Positions 6,133-6,359 of a stretch of 6,359 bases of DNA are shown here, piece after piece (the stretch's first letter is position 1; every line of letters begins with the position of its first letter). The position numbers were made by a program, and so were the translations under genes. Source of the DNA: Thermomicrobiales bacterium (GTDB taxonomy: Bacteria > Chloroflexota > Limnocylindria > Limnocylindrales > CSP1-4). The DNA is taken from contig SPCO01000091.1 in NCBI GenBank assembly GCA_004525275.1, forward strand, positions 1-6,359. The letters run 5' to 3'. The notes under the pieces were generated by a model. It worked only from the letters and a program-made list of their open reading frames with translations. It made no database searches and was not told where the DNA came from.

Positions 6133-6359
6133 TCAGGGCAGAGGCGGGACCACGAGGCTGCGCAGGTCGCCGTCCGCCGGCGCGTAGAGGACGAGCACCG
6201 TCTGGGTACCCTCGCCGATCGTGATCGGGACGCTACCGATGATCGAGGCGTTCGAACAGTCGGGGGATCTCCCCGGAATCGCTAGGGTAGGCGTGGATCG
6301 TCGCGGAGGATGCAGCGTCCGCGACGGCTGCGCGCGCTTCGGTACACTCAACCACGGGG
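6133..6359 (-). CDS. Unrecognised protein, C-terminal fragment with likely 1-base frameshift
   Basis: No family recognised. On the minus strand, the frame ending at TGA 6135-6133 reads, in its last 35 or so codons, ASIIGSVPITIGEGTQTVLV and then LYAPADGDLRSLVVPPLP, with nearly all third positions G or C, as in the neighbouring genes. Further upstream the same frame becomes an unlikely Pro/Arg-rich sequence. Meanwhile the neighbouring minus frame, open to the window edge, reads plausible protein (AAVADAASSATIHAYPSDSG, then EIP). The two would join as one protein if one base were removed from the G5 run at 6262-6266 (C5 on the coding strand), giving GEIPDCSNASIIGSVPITIG across the junction. It may be a sequencing error, a decayed gene, or two accidental frames. 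The start is beyond the window. If real, it converges on the LLM gene with a 42-bp gap. No cofactor, membrane or catalytic motif is visible. Confidence 0.4.
   Translation of the reverse strand, partial: PWLSVPKRAQPSRTLHPPRRSTPTLAIPGRSPDCSNASIIGSVPITIGEGTQTVLVLYAPADGDLRSLVVPPLP

Noticed and set aside
6261..6276. GGGGATCTCCCC inverted repeat as a terminator
   Set aside because: The arms are only 5 bp with a 2-base centre and no T-run follows on either strand; it also lies inside the probable minus-strand ORF.
6343..6348. TACACT as a -10 box for a gene beyond the right edge
   Set aside because: No -35-like hexamer lies 16-18 bases upstream and no extended TGn is present, so it is too weak to annotate.
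6239..6359. Plus-strand ATG frame open to the right edge (MIEAFEQSGDLPG)
   Set aside because: There is no ribosome binding site, and the opposite strand has stronger coding character over the same bases.

Overview
The window is a GC-rich bacterial segment of densely packed protein-coding genes. Gaps are short, several starts are GTG, and the Shine-Dalgarno sites are AAGGTGG or GGAGG-like. Three things fit a Chloroflexota (possibly Limnocylindria-like) or Actinobacteria-type genome: a nicotinamide nucleotide transhydrogenase with split alpha subunits, a luciferase-like oxidoreductase of the F420-associated type, and very high third-position GC. The phylum is an inference from style; no rRNA or other marker gene is present. 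I see no tRNA, CRISPR array, insertion sequence or phage gene.

Layout: bases 1-213 (+) hold the last 70 codons of an EAL-domain c-di-GMP phosphodiesterase, which converges on and overlaps pntB by 14 bp. Bases 200-3144 (-) are the operon pntA1-pntA2-pntB for a proton-pumping transhydrogenase, tightly coupled by a GTGA overlap and a 15-bp gap. A 226-bp divergent spacer separates it from two overlapping VOC-fold genes (3371-4260, +). These converge, with a 15-bp gap, on an exported SIMPL/DUF541 protein (4276-5016, -). A 156-bp divergent spacer then leads to an LLM-class flavin/F420-dependent oxidoreductase (5173-6090, +). The last 269 bp probably carry, on the minus strand, the C-terminal end of an unrecognised protein whose reading frame appears broken by one base.

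How the genes may work together: the transhydrogenase uses the proton gradient to make NADPH from NADH. The VOC pair and the LLM oxidoreductase look like small-molecule redox or ring-cleavage enzymes, but no substrate can be read from the sequence. The SIMPL protein is a predicted envelope protein of unknown role. Apart from the pnt operon and the VOC pair, the genes are not obviously one system. I found no convincing evidence for a new defence, mobile or RNA-based system. The most useful second-look items are the histidine/asparagine arrangement in the proton channel of the transhydrogenase, the apparent frameshift at the right edge, and the overlapping VOC pair.
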